A DNA stretch of 64,000 bases, from assembly GCF_014203115.1 (NCBI RefSeq), contig NZ_JACHIJ010000010.1, forward strand, positions 22,966 through 86,965. Reading direction: 5' to 3'. The notes under the pieces are model-generated. The model ran no database searches, was not told the DNA's origin, and saw only the letters and a list, made by a program, of their open reading frames with translations. Source of the DNA: Afipia massiliensis (GTDB lineage: Bacteria > Pseudomonadota > Alphaproteobacteria > Rhizobiales > Xanthobacteraceae). Below are positions 8,449-16,332 of the stretch, in pieces (the stretch's first letter is position 1; the number at the start of each line of letters is the position of its first letter). Both the position numbers and the translations under genes were made by a program.

Positions 8449-10271
8449 GCCGCGTCAACGACTTCGTCGTCCGCTTCGCCAACACCAATGGATCGGGGTC
8501 CGCAAGCGCGAACGAGCTGTTCGCGCGGGCGGTGCTGCGAATGGGCGTGCCCGTCGCGGCGCGCAACATATTCCCATCGAACATCCAGGGCCTTCCGACC
8601 TGGTACGAGGTTCGCGTCTGCGAGGCCGGCTATCTGGGCGCACGCGGCGGAACCGATCTCGTGGTGGCGATGAACCCCCAGACCTTCGCCAAGGACCAGG
8701 CTGGGCTCGAACCGGGCGGATACCTAATCTACGATTCGACGCGGCCCGTTCAGAAATCCCAATTCCGCGAGGATATAACCGTCCTCGGCGCTCCGCTGGG
8801 CGCGATCTGCAACAGGGAATACAGCGACCCGCGGGAGCGGCAGCTCTTCAAGAACGTCATGTATATCGGTGTTCTCGCCGCGGTGCTCGAGATGGACACC
8901 GACGAGATCGACACGCTCATCGGCCGGCAATTCGCGGGCAAGGAGCGCCTCATCGAGGCCAATGTCCGGGCTTTTCATATCGGCCGTGACTGGGCGGTCG
9001 ACAATCTCCCCTGTCCCATTGGCTTGCGCGTCCGGCGCGCGGACGCCGTCGGCGGGCGCATCTTCATCGACGGCAATTCCGCGACGGCGCTCGGCGCGGT
9101 GTTCGGCGGCGCCACGGTCTGCGCGTGGTATCCGATCACGCCCTCGACCTCGATCGCCGACGCCTTCTCCGCCTATTGCGCGCGCTTCCGGATCGATCCC
9201 GAGACCGGAAAGAAGCGCTACGCCATCATCCAGACCGAGGACGAGCTCGCCTCCAGCGGCATGGTGATCGGCGCCGCCTGGAACGGCGCGCGGGCGTTTG
9301 CGCCGACCTCCGGGCCCGGCATCTCGCTCATGCAGGAGTTTCTCGGGCTGGCCTATTTCGCCGAAATCCCGGCCGTGATCATGGACGTTCAGCGCGGCGG
9401 CCCCTCGACGGGCATGCCGACGCGCACGCAGCAGTCCGACATCCTGCTCGCGGCTTATGCCTCGCACGGCGACACCAAGCATGTCCTGCTCTTCCCGGAG
9501 GGTCCGGCGGAGGCCTTCGAGTTCAGCGCCCTCTCCTTTGATCTCGCCGACCGGCTGCAGACGCCGGTCCTGCTCATGCTCGATCTCGACATCGGCATGA
9601 ACCATCGGCTCTGCGCGCCGCTGCGCTGGGACGACGACCGGGTCTACGACCGCGGCAAGGTGATGACCGCAGCCGATCTCGACGCCGGCAAGGACTTCGG
9701 ACGCTATCTCGACGTCGACGGCGACGGCATTCCCTACCGCACCTACCCTGGCACCCATCCGCGCAAGGGCTCCTTCTTCACCCGCGGCACGACCCGGGAC
9801 CGCTATGCACGCTATACTGAGGAGGGCGGCCCCTATGTCGACAACATGGAACGGCTGTTGAAGAAGTTCGAGACCGCAAAGGATCTTGTTCCCGGCCCCG
9901 TGGTCACCCTGGCCAGCACCCCCTCGCGCTACGGGGTGATCTATTTCGGCTCGACGTCGCCCGCCATGGAGGAGGCGGCCGATCTGCTGGAGGCCGATGG
10001 CCATGCGCTCGACCGGATGCGGGTCAGGGCGTTTCCCTTCAACCGCGATGTCGAGAATTTCTTGCGTGCCCATGAGGCGGTCCTGGTCGTCGAGCAGAAC
10101 CGCGATGCCCAACTTCGCACCCTAATCATCACCGAATGCGGCGTCGACCCCGCGAAAATGATACCGGTGCTTCACTACGACGGCACGCCGATCACCGCCC
10201 GGTTCATCGCCGCCGCCATCGCCGCCCGTCTCGGCGGGGCCCCGAAGCACAGTGAAAGGGCGGTCGCATGA
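8427..10271 (+). CDS. korA: 2-oxoacid:acceptor oxidoreductase, fused gamma-alpha subunit
   Basis: 614-residue KorA-type subunit. The first ~180 residues are the gamma domain (NTNGSGSASANELFARAVLRMG). The alpha pyrimidine-binding domain follows, with AWYPITPSTSIADAFSAY, QTEDELASSGMVIGAAWNGARAF and TSGPGISLMQEFLGLA, and then the C-terminal transketolase-like domain. With KorB it oxidatively decarboxylates a 2-oxoacid, most likely 2-oxoglutarate, to the acyl-CoA in the cytoplasm. It overlaps the flavoprotein upstream by 22 bp and korB downstream by 4 bp (ATGA), so all three are one operon. Oxygen sensitivity is expected of the family. Confidence 0.92.
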   Translation: MPDTLPISRVNDFVVRFANTNGSGSASANELFARAVLRMGVPVAARNIFPSNIQGLPTWYEVRVCEAGYLGARGGTDLVVAMNPQTFAKDQAGLEPGGYLIYDSTRPVQKSQFREDITVLGAPLGAICNREYSDPRERQLFKNVMYIGVLAAVLEMDTDEIDTLIGRQFAGKERLIEANVRAFHIGRDWAVDNLPCPIGLRVRRADAVGGRIFIDGNSATALGAVFGGATVCAWYPITPSTSIADAFSAYCARFRIDPETGKKRYAIIQTEDELASSGMVIGAAWNGARAFAPTSGPGISLMQEFLGLAYFAEIPAVIMDVQRGGPSTGMPTRTQQSDILLAAYASHGDTKHVLLFPEGPAEAFEFSALSFDLADRLQTPVLLMLDLDIGMNHRLCAPLRWDDDRVYDRGKVMTAADLDAGKDFGRYLDVDGDGIPYRTYPGTHPRKGSFFTRGTTRDRYARYTEEGGPYVDNMERLLKKFETAKDLVPGPVVTLASTPSRYGVIYFGSTSPAMEEAADLLEADGHALDRMRVRAFPFNRDVENFLRAHEAVLVVEQNRDAQLRTLIITECGVDPAKMIPVLHYDGTPITARFIAAAIAARLGGAPKHSERAVA

Positions 10272-11329
10272 GCTATCTCGCCAAGCCGAAGTTCCATCAC
10301 CCCGCACTGCCCGAAAACACACTCGGCTATACGCGGCGCGACTATGAGGGGGCAATTTCCACGCTCTGCGCCGGCTGCGGCCACGATTCTATTACCGCGG
10401 CGATCGTCGAGGCATGCTTCGAGTTGTCGATCGCACCGCACCGGGTGGCCAAAATCTCCGGCATCGGCTGCTCCTCGAAGACACCGACCTATTTCCTGGG
10501 GAATTCCCACGGTTTCAACTCGGTGCACGGACGCATGCCGTCGGTCCTGACGGGAGCCAGCCTCGCCAATCGTGACCTGATCTATCTTGGCGTGTCGGGC
10601 GATGGGGACAGCGCCTCGATCGGGCTTGGTCAGTTCGCCCATGCGCTGCGCCGCGGCGTTAACATGGTCTATATCGTTGAGAACAACGGCGTCTACGGCC
10701 TCACCAAGGGCCAGTTCTCCGCAACCGCTGACGACGGATCGAAATCAAAGCAGGGTGTCGTCAACATCGACAAGCCCATCGATCTCACCGCCATGGCGCT
10801 CCAGCTCGGCGCGAGCTACGTCGCCCGCTCGTTCTCCGGCGACAAGGCACAGCTCGTCTCGCTCATCAAGGGCGCGATCGAGCACGAAGGCGCGGCCTTC
10901 ATCGACGTCATCTCGCCCTGTGTCGCCTTCAACAACCATGAGGGCTCCACCAAGAGCTATGATTATGTCCGCGAGCACAACATCGCGGTCAATCGGCTGG
11001 ACGTGATCGTCGGACGCGCGCCGATCACGGTCGACTACGAGCCCGGCAAGCTCGAATTGGTTCAACAGCACGACGGGTCCTGGCTCCGGCTGAGAAAGCT
11101 GAACGCCGAATACAGCGTGCATGATCGCCGGGCCGCCATAGATTTTCTGCTCGAGCACGAGGCCAAGTCCGAGATCGTGACGGGCCTGCTATATGTTGCA
11201 AGCGAGAAGGACGAACTGCACGCCGATCTCAACACGACGGATACGCCTCTCAATGCGCTTTCGGAAAAGGAACTGTGCCCGCGCATGGCACGATTAGAGG
11301 AGATCAATGCAAGACATGCATTGCTATAA
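10268..11329 (+). CDS. korB: 2-oxoacid:ferredoxin oxidoreductase beta subunit (TPP-binding)
   Basis: 353-residue beta subunit. CAGCGHDSITAAI near the N-terminus and GDGDSASIGLGQFAHAL followed by VENNGVYGLTKGQ form the thiamine diphosphate/Mg site and cluster region. Length and motifs match KorB. It begins inside korA (ATGA overlap) and ends at its natural C-terminus, immediately before the truncated alcohol dehydrogenase on the other strand. No terminator hairpin is evident. Confidence 0.93.
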   Translation: MSYLAKPKFHHPALPENTLGYTRRDYEGAISTLCAGCGHDSITAAIVEACFELSIAPHRVAKISGIGCSSKTPTYFLGNSHGFNSVHGRMPSVLTGASLANRDLIYLGVSGDGDSASIGLGQFAHALRRGVNMVYIVENNGVYGLTKGQFSATADDGSKSKQGVVNIDKPIDLTAMALQLGASYVARSFSGDKAQLVSLIKGAIEHEGAAFIDVISPCVAFNNHEGSTKSYDYVREHNIAVNRLDVIVGRAPITVDYEPGKLELVQQHDGSWLRLRKLNAEYSVHDRRAAIDFLLEHEAKSEIVTGLLYVASEKDELHADLNTTDTPLNALSEKELCPRMARLEEINARHALL

Positions 11330-11330
11330 C

Positions 11331-11604
11331 CGCTCGGCGTGATCGCGCCGGCGATGACGCGCTCCCCCTCGTGAAAACCGGAAACAGCAGAGCCGAGCTT
11401 CTCGATCACCCCGACCGGCTCGTGACCGATGGTCAGACCTTTCGCCACCGGATACTCACCTTTGAGAATATGCACGTCGGTTCCACAAATCGTCGTGGTC
11501 GTAATCCTGATGAGCGCGTCAAGCGGACCAATGTCTGGAATCGACTTTTCATCAAGGACAATGCGGCCAGGTTCGACAAAAACGGCTGCTCGCATCAATG
11601 CCAT
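11331..11604 (-). pseudogene. Zinc-dependent alcohol dehydrogenase, N-terminal fragment
   Basis: The fragment starts MALMRAAVFVEPGRIVLDEK behind a strong AGGAGG ribosome site and continues with TTTICGTDVHILKGEYPV and GLTIGHEPVGVIEKLGSAV, the GroES-like catalytic domain with the catalytic Zn Cys and the GHE motif. It stops after about 90 codons at the end of korB, where the structural-zinc cysteines should begin (ITPSGYSNACL). The coenzyme domain is absent. It is not the same subfamily as the intact dehydrogenase at 54489. A weak TTGAC-CAAA-GCGAA sequence lies 44 bp upstream. Confidence 0.8.
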
Positions 11605-11734
11605 TGAAGACCTCCTTGTGTCGATCATGCATCAGTAGTCTCTCGGCTTGACCAAAGCGAAACATTGATCGGGGGTAAAGAGCAGTCGAGCATTGTGGCT
11701 TCGGCGGCCGCTCCCCAAAGCAATATCTTGCTGG

Positions 11735-11797
11735 CGGGGGTCATCTTGTGCAACATGGCATCCCGCGTGATACCGGCATTGTTGACGAGGATATGGC
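11735..11797 (-). pseudogene. Acetoacetyl-CoA reductase (PhaB/SDR) remnant
   Basis: About 20 codons read HILVNNAGITRDAMLHKMTP, the conserved core of PhaB-type short-chain dehydrogenases. Nothing on either side continues the fold. It lies upstream of the dehydrogenase fragment on the same strand, consistent with a deleted low-oxygen PHB/alcohol cluster like the one at 54-62 kb. Confidence 0.6.
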
Positions 11798-11806
11798 TGA
11801 GTTAGC

Positions 11807-12604
11807 CTACTGCGAGTACGGCGCACCTACCTCATTCGACGAATCATTGTTGATCCACGACAGCGCAACGTGAGGGTCGATACCAGCGACATCAACGAGT
11901 CTATCCGGATTGAGAATCCGAAGGCGTCGATAGTGGCATTCGGCAATTCCTTCCTTTCGTAGGTCTCGGAGCACTCGATTGACGTGAACGTTGGTGAGGC
12001 CCGTCGCGTCACCAATGTGCTCCTGGGTCAACGGTAGATACATTTCTTCACCGCGATGTCCGGGCCAGCGAAGCCGGGATCGAACGAACAGTTCGAGGAG
12101 CAAGTATGCCACTCGCTCTCGTGCCGAACGTCGACCCATGCTGGACAAATGGTCGTAGGCGAAGCTACGATCTTGTGAGATCACGCTCGCAAGTTGTATT
12201 CCGATCTCAGGATTATCCCTTGAAAGACGTCCGAGATTCTCATGCGGAATGATGCCGATGATCGCGTCGGTAAGGGCCTGCGCGCTATAGGTCATCACCG
12301 CGCCCGGTGCGGGCATAAAGGCCAGCACGGCGCCTGGGAGAGCGAATTGGAGAATTTGCCGGCGACCATCCGCGACCAAATTATAGAGGGCGACCCACCC
12401 GTTGACGAGACTGTATATCGCGTCGCCTCTCTCACCGGCGCGAAAGAGATCACATCCGGCTTTGATCTGACGGTCGGCCGACCTGTAGCGGTCGGCTGCA
12501 CACGATACGCATGCTCCGTGATCAGTGTCGAAGCCATCCCCATGCAGCGGACTGGCCTGACGATGGTGGGGGATATTTCTCGCTACTCTCATCGAGTTTA
12601 GCAT
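11807..12604 (-). CDS. Crp/Fnr family transcriptional regulator
   Basis: 265-residue regulator with an N-terminal cyclic-nucleotide-binding-like beta-roll (LFRAGERGDAIYSLVNGWVALY, GRRQILQFALPGAVLAF) and a C-terminal winged helix with PLTQEHIGDATGLTNVHVNRVLRDLRKEG. The recognition helix reads NVHVNRVL and lacks the E-x2-S-R of FNR/FixK, so it probably does not bind the TTGAT-N4-ATCAA boxes. The N-terminus has CVSC and one further Cys, not a full FNR cluster. ATG at 12604 is chosen because GGGAG lies 8 bases before it; a GTG six bases earlier is too close to that site. Ligand and targets are unknown. Confidence 0.85.
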   Translation of the reverse strand: MLNSMRVARNIPHHRQASPLHGDGFDTDHGACVSCAADRYRSADRQIKAGCDLFRAGERGDAIYSLVNGWVALYNLVADGRRQILQFALPGAVLAFMPAPGAVMTYSAQALTDAIIGIIPHENLGRLSRDNPEIGIQLASVISQDRSFAYDHLSSMGRRSARERVAYLLLELFVRSRLRWPGHRGEEMYLPLTQEHIGDATGLTNVHVNRVLRDLRKEGIAECHYRRLRILNPDRLVDVAGIDPHVALSWINNDSSNEVGAPYSQ

Positions 12605-12745
12605 TTTCACGACTCCCGAAGTGTGTTGAACTCACATCTCTCCTCAAGGGCGGGTTCGAAAACCGAATCCCGCGGCGCAAAGCCTCCCGATCGAGCGCCA
12701 CCCGTCCGCGAAAGCAGGCGATGGCGTACTCAATCGGGAGCTTGA

Positions 12746-13207
12746 TCAGAGAATGATTCGGGGAGGTCGAAACTGACTGTCGAATTCGATTGAAGGTGCA
12801 CGTGTTTGTAGAAGCGGAAAATCCAAATGCAGAATGAGAGTCTGAGCAATGGTCCAGCCCGCAGCGAGCACACCTGCGGTGCAGGTAGGACAGCCCGAGC
12901 CCGCTCCAACGCCGTGGCAATGGCCTGACCCGTCGCCACAACAGCCGCCGCCCTTAAAAACAAACTTGACGAGCGGTGAAACTGCAACCGACTGTTTCGC
13001 GATGGACTTGGCCACATGTTGTGTAGAATGTGGTGCGCGGTTATTGCGTTCCGGGCACGCTTGCGAGGGCTTGATGGTCACGAACGTGAACAACGTCAGC
13101 GCCGCCGCGACGAGGGCCGCCCAGCCCGCCACACGCCTGACGTCGCGCAACGCTCTACAAGCGAGTTTACGAAATCGGCCAGATTTTGGCGTTGACAAGG
13201 CAAACAT
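12746..13207 (-). CDS. Small Cys-rich exported protein, possible metal-related (unrecognised)
   Basis: 153-residue protein with a hydrophobic segment (AGWAALVAAALTLFTFV, residues 28-44) that acts as a signal or anchor. It carries a Cys/His/Gly-rich middle (GGGCCGDGSGHCHG, then CPTC) and a C-terminal tail ending RPPRIIL. The design resembles small exported proteins beside efflux pumps, including the one at 35054-35521, but I cannot assign a family. A perfect FNR/FixK-type box is 85 bp upstream of the ATG, the spacing seen for other genes here, which supports a real gene. Confidence 0.62.
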   Translation of the reverse strand: MFALSTPKSGRFRKLACRALRDVRRVAGWAALVAAALTLFTFVTIKPSQACPERNNRAPHSTQHVAKSIAKQSVAVSPLVKFVFKGGGCCGDGSGHCHGVGAGSGCPTCTAGVLAAGWTIAQTLILHLDFPLLQTRAPSIEFDSQFRPPRIIL

Positions 13208-13285
13208 TCCGCGCCCGTCCAGCTTTCTAGGTTACAATACCCCCCGTAATTCTTCTTATTCAATAGTCGTTGCTGCCGCGGTGTC

Positions 13286-13299
13286 TTGATCTGCATCAA
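13286..13299. promoter_or_regulatory. FNR/FixK-type box TTGAT-CTGC-ATCAA
   Basis: Perfect 14-bp palindrome centred 85 bp upstream of the minus-strand gene ending at 12746. A class II transcript start would fall near 13251, and TATTGA-like sequence lies near the expected -10. Confidence 0.75.
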
Positions 13300-13751
13300 T
13301 TCCTGCCGATCTTGGAACCGCAAAAAAGGGTGAGAGACGCGATGTCTGATCGAGGTTAAAGTCTCGTGTCCTTGGTTTCACCTATTCTTCATAAATGTTG
13401 AACGCACGAAGGGAACTCGTGGGACCATCCAGCCGATCGGCTGCAGCATCGTGTATTGCTGTGCTCCCGCGGATGAAATTCCTTCAAACCATCGGCAGCA
13501 TTGATCACCAAGACACCATCACAACCATTCGGACGCGAAATCGATGTGCGACCTTGTTCTGGAATTGAGGCCCAGACAGATTATCTGCGGATTCATTGAT
13601 AAGCCCGAAAAGTGAAGATTACACGCTGCCTGCATCGACGTTCGCCTCGGCGCTTGTAGCTGTCCAGTCGACGAGCTTGTGACTTTGTTTTCCAGTTTAA
13701 CTTGCCGAAGAACGGACACAACAGCGATGTGGACCCGGAGTTCATCACCCT
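13300..13751. other. 450-bp stretch with no recognisable gene
   Basis: No reading frame here shows a domain, signal peptide or ribosome site that I can support. A 66-codon minus-strand frame at 13519-13719 has no recognisable feature. The stretch separates the FNR box from the ATPase remnant. Confidence 0.5.
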
Positions 13752-14015
13752 ACGCGGATCACACACGAGCTACAGTGCATGTTTTCGATGGGTAACCGTG
13801 TGGTGGCCGTTCCAGGAGCATAGCCGATCGACCGGATAATCTTGAGAAGGTCGCCGATCTTCACGCGGCCCGGGTCCTATTCAATGCGCACGATTTTTAT
13901 CGCCGCGTTGACCTTCGCGGCGGACACCCCCCCGAATGTTTGCGATCGCCTTCTCTATTGTTGGTGGACAGTGGTCGCAGGTCATCCCCCCAATTCGCAG
14001 CGCAAGGCTCTGCAT
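13752..14015 (-). pseudogene. P-type metal ATPase N-terminus (HMA domains) remnant
   Basis: Starts MQSLALRIGGMTCDHCPPTIEKAIANI, an HMA domain with GMTCDHC. After a frameshift near 13935 it continues AKVNAAIKIVRIE, hits an in-frame stop, and then reads DPGRVKIGDLLKIIRSIGYA and CSSCVIRV, the start of a second HMA domain. Everything after this is gone. The double-HMA order matches the N-terminus of rhizobial copper/zinc P1B ATPases. Confidence 0.7.
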
Positions 14016-14284
14016 TTTCGGAACGCCCGCAGAGGTTTCTTCCTTGGGCGGACCGCATGAAACCTGCTTTGAGAAGTCTCTGCGTTCATCGGATATCTCT
14101 TCACTTGTCCCCCAGGTCGCCTGGCGCTCAGATACCCCGGAGCAACGCACTTAAAGCGCCACTCTTTGGTTGAATCGTGAGACAATCTCGCCAGCGCTCG
14201 AGAATCAGTTTCTCGAGCGAGGTGGCTGCATCTGACTCGGCTGCATTCGTCCAGGTTCCATCTGCCCAGGCTGCATCTGCGAAG

Positions 14285-14400
14285 GCATCCCATCATCATC
14301 ATGGACGACCCGGCCATATGCGAAGAGAGTTTTCCGAAATCATCCGCAAACGCGAACACCTCCACCGCAGTGGCTTCCAGGATGGCCGCTTCCGAATAGT
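14285..14400 (-). pseudogene. Possible SRPBCC/CoxG-like fragment with Met/Gln repeats
   Basis: Minus-strand codons read AVEVFAFADDFGKLSSHMAG and a Met run, resembling the start of SRPBCC (polyketide-cyclase-like) proteins. A neighbouring frame gives MPSQMQPGQMEPGRMQPSQM, a repeated Met-Gln-Pro motif seen in periplasmic copper proteins. No intact frame exists. Assignment is weak. Confidence 0.3.
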
Positions 14401-14407
14401 GTAGTTC

Positions 14408-14887
14408 TTAGCCGCGCAGCGAGGGAATGGCGGCCGCCGGGTCGGCGCGCGACGCACGAAATGCCTCGATGGCGTACATCAAGATGCTGCTTGCCCAAAG
14501 CGCCGCCATCGCCAAAAGAGCCCATCGGAAGTCCGATTGGATCGAAAAGTTGACCGCACTCATCAAGCCGATCGAAGCCGCGCCTGCCACTGCAGCAGCG
14601 ACAGCGGCACTTGCACGATGTTCGCGGTAAGAGGTCCCGGCCAAAGCGATCGTCAGGATGCCGCTCGCCACGATGTAACCGCCCAGTACGTGGAACACGT
14701 AGCCAAGCCACGTCTCCAGATTCGGAACGGCAGCGTCAATCGTGGCTGGCGACGTGGCCAGATAACGCAGGTCCTCGGGCAGTAAAGGCGGACGAATGAA
14801 CCAAAAATATGCGCCCACCATCACCAAGATAATCCCGAACAATAGCAATAGAACGGAGGAGATCGTCCGACCCCCACCGGTGCGCAT
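14408..14887 (-). CDS. Membrane protein of unknown function (four predicted TM segments)
   Basis: 159 residues with hydrophobic segments near residues 10-30 (TISSVLLLLFGIILVMVGAY), 58-80, 90-110 and 118-138. The first ATG with a ribosome site (GGGAG, 14887) is used; a longer frame upstream would overlap the DUF2933 gene. It follows that gene by 14 bp on the same strand and so shares its FNR/FixK-box promoter. I do not recognise the family. Confidence 0.72.
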   Translation of the reverse strand: MRTGGGRTISSVLLLLFGIILVMVGAYFWFIRPPLLPEDLRYLATSPATIDAAVPNLETWLGYVFHVLGGYIVASGILTIALAGTSYREHRASAAVAAAVAGAASIGLMSAVNFSIQSDFRWALLAMAALWASSILMYAIEAFRASRADPAAAIPSLRG

Positions 14888-14901
14888 TGTCTCCCGCGTA
14901 G

Positions 14902-15165
14902 TCACGAGGGCGTACCGGCGTCCGGAGGAGGTCTGGATCCCACCTGCTTTTGGTGGCGTCCGTGCCCATGATGCATGAATAGATGCATAAGGGGACACGC
15001 GAGCAACGGGAGCCAAAGCAGCGCGCCCAGAAGATGGGCTCGGTGCTCCATCCAAAGATACGTACCAGCGACGGCGAGCAGAACCAGCAGCGCCAAGCCA
15101 GCCGGCGATGTGAAGAAAGCAGCTTTCGACGTTCGATCGCCGTCGGCGTCACCGCTGGGTTGCAT
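14902..15165 (-). CDS. DUF2933 small membrane protein
   Basis: 87-residue protein with a hydrophobic stretch (SPAGLALLVLLAVAGTYLW), then EHRAHLLGALLWLPLLACPL and MHLFMHHGHGRH, the DUF2933 pattern ending in a His-rich tail. DUF2933 genes accompany copper and metal-efflux loci; their function is unknown. The ATG at 15165 is preferred over an upstream in-frame ATG at 15201. It has AGGA seven bases upstream and leaves room for a transcript starting about 42 bp after the FNR/FixK box at 15228. A second DUF2933 gene is at 53407. Confidence 0.82.
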   Translation of the reverse strand: MQPSGDADGDRTSKAAFFTSPAGLALLVLLAVAGTYLWMEHRAHLLGALLWLPLLACPLMHLFMHHGHGRHQKQVGSRPPPDAGTPS

Positions 15166-15227
15166 CCCGATTCCTGCCGGTGGATTTTCAGTCAAAGCCA
15201 ATCAGAACAGCAACCCACGCAGACGCT

Positions 15228-15241
15228 TTGACCCACGTCAA
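15228..15241. promoter_or_regulatory. FNR/FixK-type box TTGAC-CCAC-GTCAA
   Basis: Matches TTGAY-N4-RTCAA exactly. Centre is 70 bp upstream of the DUF2933 start chosen at 15165. It helps decide that start, because the upstream ATG would lie before the predicted transcript start. Confidence 0.75.
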
Positions 15242-15390
15242 ATTCACATTCCAATACCGCCACTGCCGCAACTCCTAAAATCGGACCGCCAACATATAAT
15301 GGTTGTTCTCCAGGCAGGCCCGAGCCACCGAAGGCCCGGCCCGGTCCTGCGGCCGCCGTTGAAAGCTGCTCCCGGTGACGACGTGGCTTG

Positions 15391-16095
15391 TCAGGAAACC
15401 AGGCGCGTAAGCGCATCCCGCCTGACGATCTGGATCCGGCGCGAGCCTAGCGGCTTTATCCAACCGGTTCTTGCAAGCTGCTTCAACGTCCGAGAAACAG
15501 TTTCGATCGTCAAACCAAGATGATCCGCAATGTCCTGACGAGACATCGGAAGGTTAACTAGGTTAGCGGAATCCGTGCGCTGGCTCATCTGGAGCAAAAA
15601 CCAGGCGATGCGTTCTTCGGCGGTCTTCGTCAGCAGGAGTATCTGATCCTGGAGGTGCTTGGTTTCCTTGCTCGCGATTCTCATGAGCTGCTGCGTTACA
15701 TCGCGACGGCGACAGGTCAGCTTTGCGATCGTGTGACGATTCGTGACTAGAATCTGGCTGTCGTTGACTGCGAAAGCGGAGGTGGCCTGCTCGTTGTGAG
15801 CCTCCAAGCCGAAATAGTCGCCCGGCAGATAGAATTGGCAAATCTGACGGCGGCCGTTGTTCAGAATTCTCGATGTTCGAACCGCCCCGCTGACAACTCG
15901 GTAGACGTATTCGGCTGGCTGGCCTTCCCCGAAGATCTCCGCGCCTCGTCTGTAATGCACTAGCCGTCCCATTTTCGCGATCGGCTCATCGATCTCACGC
16001 GACTTCCGTGCGACTGATTGTGCCTGTGGCAAGGAACAGTCGTCGTAGCAGTTGACCGAGCATCGCTCGGGGAAGGCCTTAGCCTTAGCTAACAT
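15391..16095 (-). CDS. FNR/FixK-type Crp-family regulator, possible oxygen sensor
   Basis: 234 residues. The N-terminus has three evenly spaced cysteines (C12, C16, C20; RCSVNCYDDC), with further Cys at 86 and 128 in the sensor roll. An iron-sulfur cluster as in FNR is therefore possible, although the spacing is not that of E. coli FNR. The C-terminal helix-turn-helix PMSRQDIADHLGLTIETVSR ends in E198-x2-S-R202, the FNR/FixK recognition signature for TTGAT half-sites. The ATG follows AAGGA by seven bases. The box at 16237 lies 148 bp upstream, between this gene and copA. It is the best candidate regulator for the boxes across the window. Confidence 0.88.
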   Translation of the reverse strand: MLAKAKAFPERCSVNCYDDCSLPQAQSVARKSREIDEPIAKMGRLVHYRRGAEIFGEGQPAEYVYRVVSGAVRTSRILNNGRRQICQFYLPGDYFGLEAHNEQATSAFAVNDSQILVTNRHTIAKLTCRRRDVTQQLMRIASKETKHLQDQILLLTKTAEERIAWFLLQMSQRTDSANLVNLPMSRQDIADHLGLTIETVSRTLKQLARTGWIKPLGSRRIQIVRRDALTRLVS

Positions 16096-16236
16096 GAAAC
16101 TATCCTTTAGAGGTCTAGGCCAGGCGCGGCATCCGACGGCTCAGATGCGGTAAGGCGCGTGCGGCAGTCCCGGATGCCACTGCATTCCGGCAGACGTTCA
16201 CGTGTCGCCATAGACCACCGAAAGCCGCATCCATTA

Positions 16237-16250
16237 TTGATGCAGATCAA
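16237..16250. promoter_or_regulatory. FNR/FixK-type box TTGAT-GCAG-ATCAA
   Basis: Perfect palindrome in the divergent region between the FNR-like regulator (start 16095) and the multicopper oxidase (start 16333). For the oxidase it would place the transcript start near 16285, and CATACGAT near 16270 is a fair -10. It could serve either direction. Confidence 0.75.
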
Positions 16251-16332
16251 AATTCTCGCTCCGTCTTGCTCATACGATGACCTTGAAAGTGGTGACCACC
16301 ATTCCCCCATGCAATGACAAGGCACACTTCCG

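Noticed and set aside
8724..10112. Long minus-strand open frame opposite korA
   Set aside because: It is a shadow of the high-GC korA gene; its translation is low-complexity and resembles no family.
11648..11661. TTGAC-CAAA-GCGAA upstream of the alcohol dehydrogenase fragment as an FNR box
   Set aside because: Two mismatches in the second half-site; not counted with the other boxes.
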